From Rikenellaceae bacterium (lineage in GTDB: Bacteria; Bacteroidota; Bacteroidia; Bacteroidales; Rikenellaceae): a DNA stretch of 33,446 bases. The stretch covers positions 1-33,446 of the forward strand of contig JAFQJK010000051.1 in the NCBI GenBank assembly GCA_017415005.1, written 5' to 3'. Numbering within the stretch: the first letter of the stretch is position 1; each line of letters opens with the position of its first letter. A program made the translations under genes and the position numbers. Below the pieces are notes generated by a model that ran no database searches, was not told where the DNA came from, and worked only from the letters and a program-made list of their open reading frames with translations. This document shows, piece after piece, positions 32,000 through 33,446 of this stretch.

Positions 32000-33446
32000 C
32001 TATTCGAGCAGCATCCCGGCGTAATAGCGGAGCGAAATCTCGGATATCTTAGCCTCGTACTGGGCCAGTAACTGACGATCGACAGCCTGGAGATAGCTGC
32101 GCTGGATCTCGCGGAACTCGACGGCAGAGATCGTCCCCACGCGGTACATCAGCATCGCCGCCTGCAGGTTGAGCAGTGCCGTCGCGGCCGACTCGCCCTC
32201 GAAGCCGATCATCGCCAGGTTCTTGCGGTAGGTATTGTACTGCTGGGCCAGATTGCTGCGCACCTCGAGCTCGGCCTGCGCGGCGGCGAGGGCGCTGTTC
32301 TCGATCCCGAGCTCGGCATTGCGGACCTTGCGGCGCGTCTCGAAGCCGTTGAACAGGTTGGCCGAAAGACGAAAACCCCAGTTGAAGCCATGCGTCTGGC
32401 TGAAGCGCGTCGTCGAAGCCTCGTTCTCGTTGCGGTTGAACTTATAGGCGGTCGAGAAGCTCAGCGTCGGATAGCGCTCGGCCCGGGCGATGCGCAGGTC
32501 GAGCTCCGAAAGTTGCTGCCCGGCGCGGGCCAGCAGGATCGCCGTATTGTGCATCATCGCATAGTCGGTCAGCTCATCGAGCTTCAGGCCCGCGGGAGTC
32601 GTCAGCGAATCGGTGAGCTGCACCTTGCCCCCGAGATCGACATTCATCGTCGTGAACAACTGGATATAGGCATTACGGATCACCTCGCGCTGCTGGACGA
32701 GCTGCGAGCTGTCGGCATTGAAATCGATCCTGGCCTGCGCCAGCTCAAGGCCCGATATGGTTTTCAACGCGTACTTCTCGCGCGCCTGCTCGTAGCGCAG
32801 CGACGAAATCTCGAGGTAAAGCTTCGTCGCCTCGTACTTCTGCTGCTGCGTAACGATATAATAGTACTGCTCCGAGACATCGGCCACGAGCGACTCGATA
32901 CTGCCGCGCAGGTTCAGCTCGCCCTCGCGCAACAACTCGCGGCGGCTGTCGTAGTCGGCGAACATCGCCAGGCCGTCGAACAGTGTCCAGTCGACCGTCA
33001 GGTCGGCAGTATACTGGTTGACCCGATAGGTGTTCTTCTTCTCGGCTGTCTCGTTGCGGTAGGCATTGCGGCCGTGCAACGCGTCCTGGCTTTGACGGCC
33101 GTTGACGCCGGCCGTCGGCAGGAAGGGCGAGAGCGTCACGTCGTTGGCGGCCATATCGCGCCGGTTGCGTGCCAGGCGGACGCCATAGTTGGATTCGACG
33201 GCCATGCGCAGGCACTCGGACAAGGTGAGACCCGGGAGGCCCGCCGTATCGGCCGGAATGGCCGGAAGCATCGCAACGGGCGGCGTCGCGCGGTCGCGCG
33301 GCGCGGGCGCATCAGCAACGGCCGGCCGGTCGAGCGGCCGGGGCGCCATACCGCCCCTGGCCCCCCGGATCGAATCGGCAGAGGAGCCCGCGGCAAGCAC
33401 CGCGAGCGGAAAGCTCGCCGCAACGAGAGCGGCTATCGAAAGAAGC
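32000..33446 (-). CDS. TolC-family outer-membrane efflux protein, 5' end outside window
   Basis: At least 481 codons are present. The first in-frame start-like codon is GTG at 33400, but the same frame stays open to the window edge and encodes LLSIAALVAASFPLAVLAAG. That is a signal-peptide core, so the true start lies beyond 33446. After a Pro/Ala-rich linker (about 45 residues) comes the OEP fold: LTLSECLRMAVESNYGVRLARNRRDM, a long helical hairpin, and a second repeat (LDLRIARAERYPTLSFSTAYKFNRN) with the paired NAELGIENSALAAAQAELEVRSNLAQQYNTYRKNL. It ends ISEISLRYYAGMLLE. It should be the outer-membrane duct of an efflux or type I secretion system whose pump is probably encoded beyond the right edge. 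The linker between signal and OEP domain is unusually long. Confidence 0.88.
   Translation of the reverse strand, partial: LLSIAALVAASFPLAVLAAGSSADSIRGARGGMAPRPLDRPAVADAPAPRDRATPPVAMLPAIPADTAGLPGLTLSECLRMAVESNYGVRLARNRRDMAANDVTLSPFLPTAGVNGRQSQDALHGRNAYRNETAEKKNTYRVNQYTADLTVDWTLFDGLAMFADYDSRRELLREGELNLRGSIESLVADVSEQYYYIVTQQQKYEATKLYLEISSLRYEQAREKYALKTISGLELAQARIDFNADSSQLVQQREVIRNAYIQLFTTMNVDLGGKVQLTDSLTTPAGLKLDELTDYAMMHNTAILLARAGQQLSELDLRIARAERYPTLSFSTAYKFNRNENEASTTRFSQTHGFNWGFRLSANLFNGFETRRKVRNAELGIENSALAAAQAELEVRSNLAQQYNTYRKNLAMIGFEGESAATALLNLQAAMLMYRVGTISAVEFREIQRSYLQAVDRQLLAQYEAKISEISLRYYAGMLLE

Overview
The window looks like chromosomal DNA of a high-GC member of Bacteroidota, most likely an Alistipes-like Rikenellaceae bacterium. 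The family is an inference from gene content and GC. The phylum call rests on repeated TAnnTTTG -7 boxes (several with a -33 TTG), few Shine-Dalgarno-like sequences, a CarboxypepD_reg-like TonB-dependent receptor, a DUF3078-like barrel protein, a DUF6769-like His/Cys-rich protein and LES-like acidic lipoprotein N-termini. The high GC creates many long antisense ORFs, which I treat as shadows.

Layout. 1-287: a 116-bp tandem repeat cut by the left edge. 643-1875: a DAACS-family (glutamate transporter fold) symporter with unusual ion and substrate motifs. 2166-2660 (-): a GNAT acetyltransferase. 2795-8971 (-): a heavy-metal RND efflux operon, transcribed as small His/Cys-rich protein, His-rich adaptor, CusA/CzcA-type pump, TolC-type channel, with a -7 box at its head and a strong terminator at its end. 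9184-10509 (-) and 10749-13641 (+): a CoA-transferase divergent from a two-gene 2-oxoacid:ferredoxin oxidoreductase (KorAB type). 13860-16551 (+): a GT39-like membrane glycosyltransferase, a GtrA-like protein and a hexapeptide acetyltransferase. 16688-19660 (-): an S41 processing protease overlapping a small membrane protein, plus a DUF3078-like outer-membrane protein. That last gene is divergent from endonuclease IV (nfo, +). Then come tRNA-Gln(CUG) (-) and an M16 zinc-protease lipoprotein (+). 25075-29498 (-): a TonB-dependent receptor and a right-handed beta-helix surface lipoprotein, preceded by phased TTAAC direct repeats. 29890-31652 (+): grpE-dnaJ. 32000 to the right edge (-): a TolC-family channel whose start lies outside the window, followed by a possible small secreted protein.

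How the genes work together. The RND operon is a complete three-component metal exporter with two His-rich proteins that could capture metal. KorAB makes or uses succinyl-CoA-type thioesters with ferredoxin, and the neighbouring CoA-transferase could exchange CoA with short-chain acids. The GT39/GtrA pair points to lipid-linked sugar transfer on the periplasmic face. The most interesting candidate system is the TonB receptor with its non-SusD beta-helix lipoprotein. It carries a promoter-proximal direct-repeat array resembling an OmpR/PhoB-type operator, which suggests an uncharacterised regulated nutrient-uptake pair, possibly responsive to phosphate.
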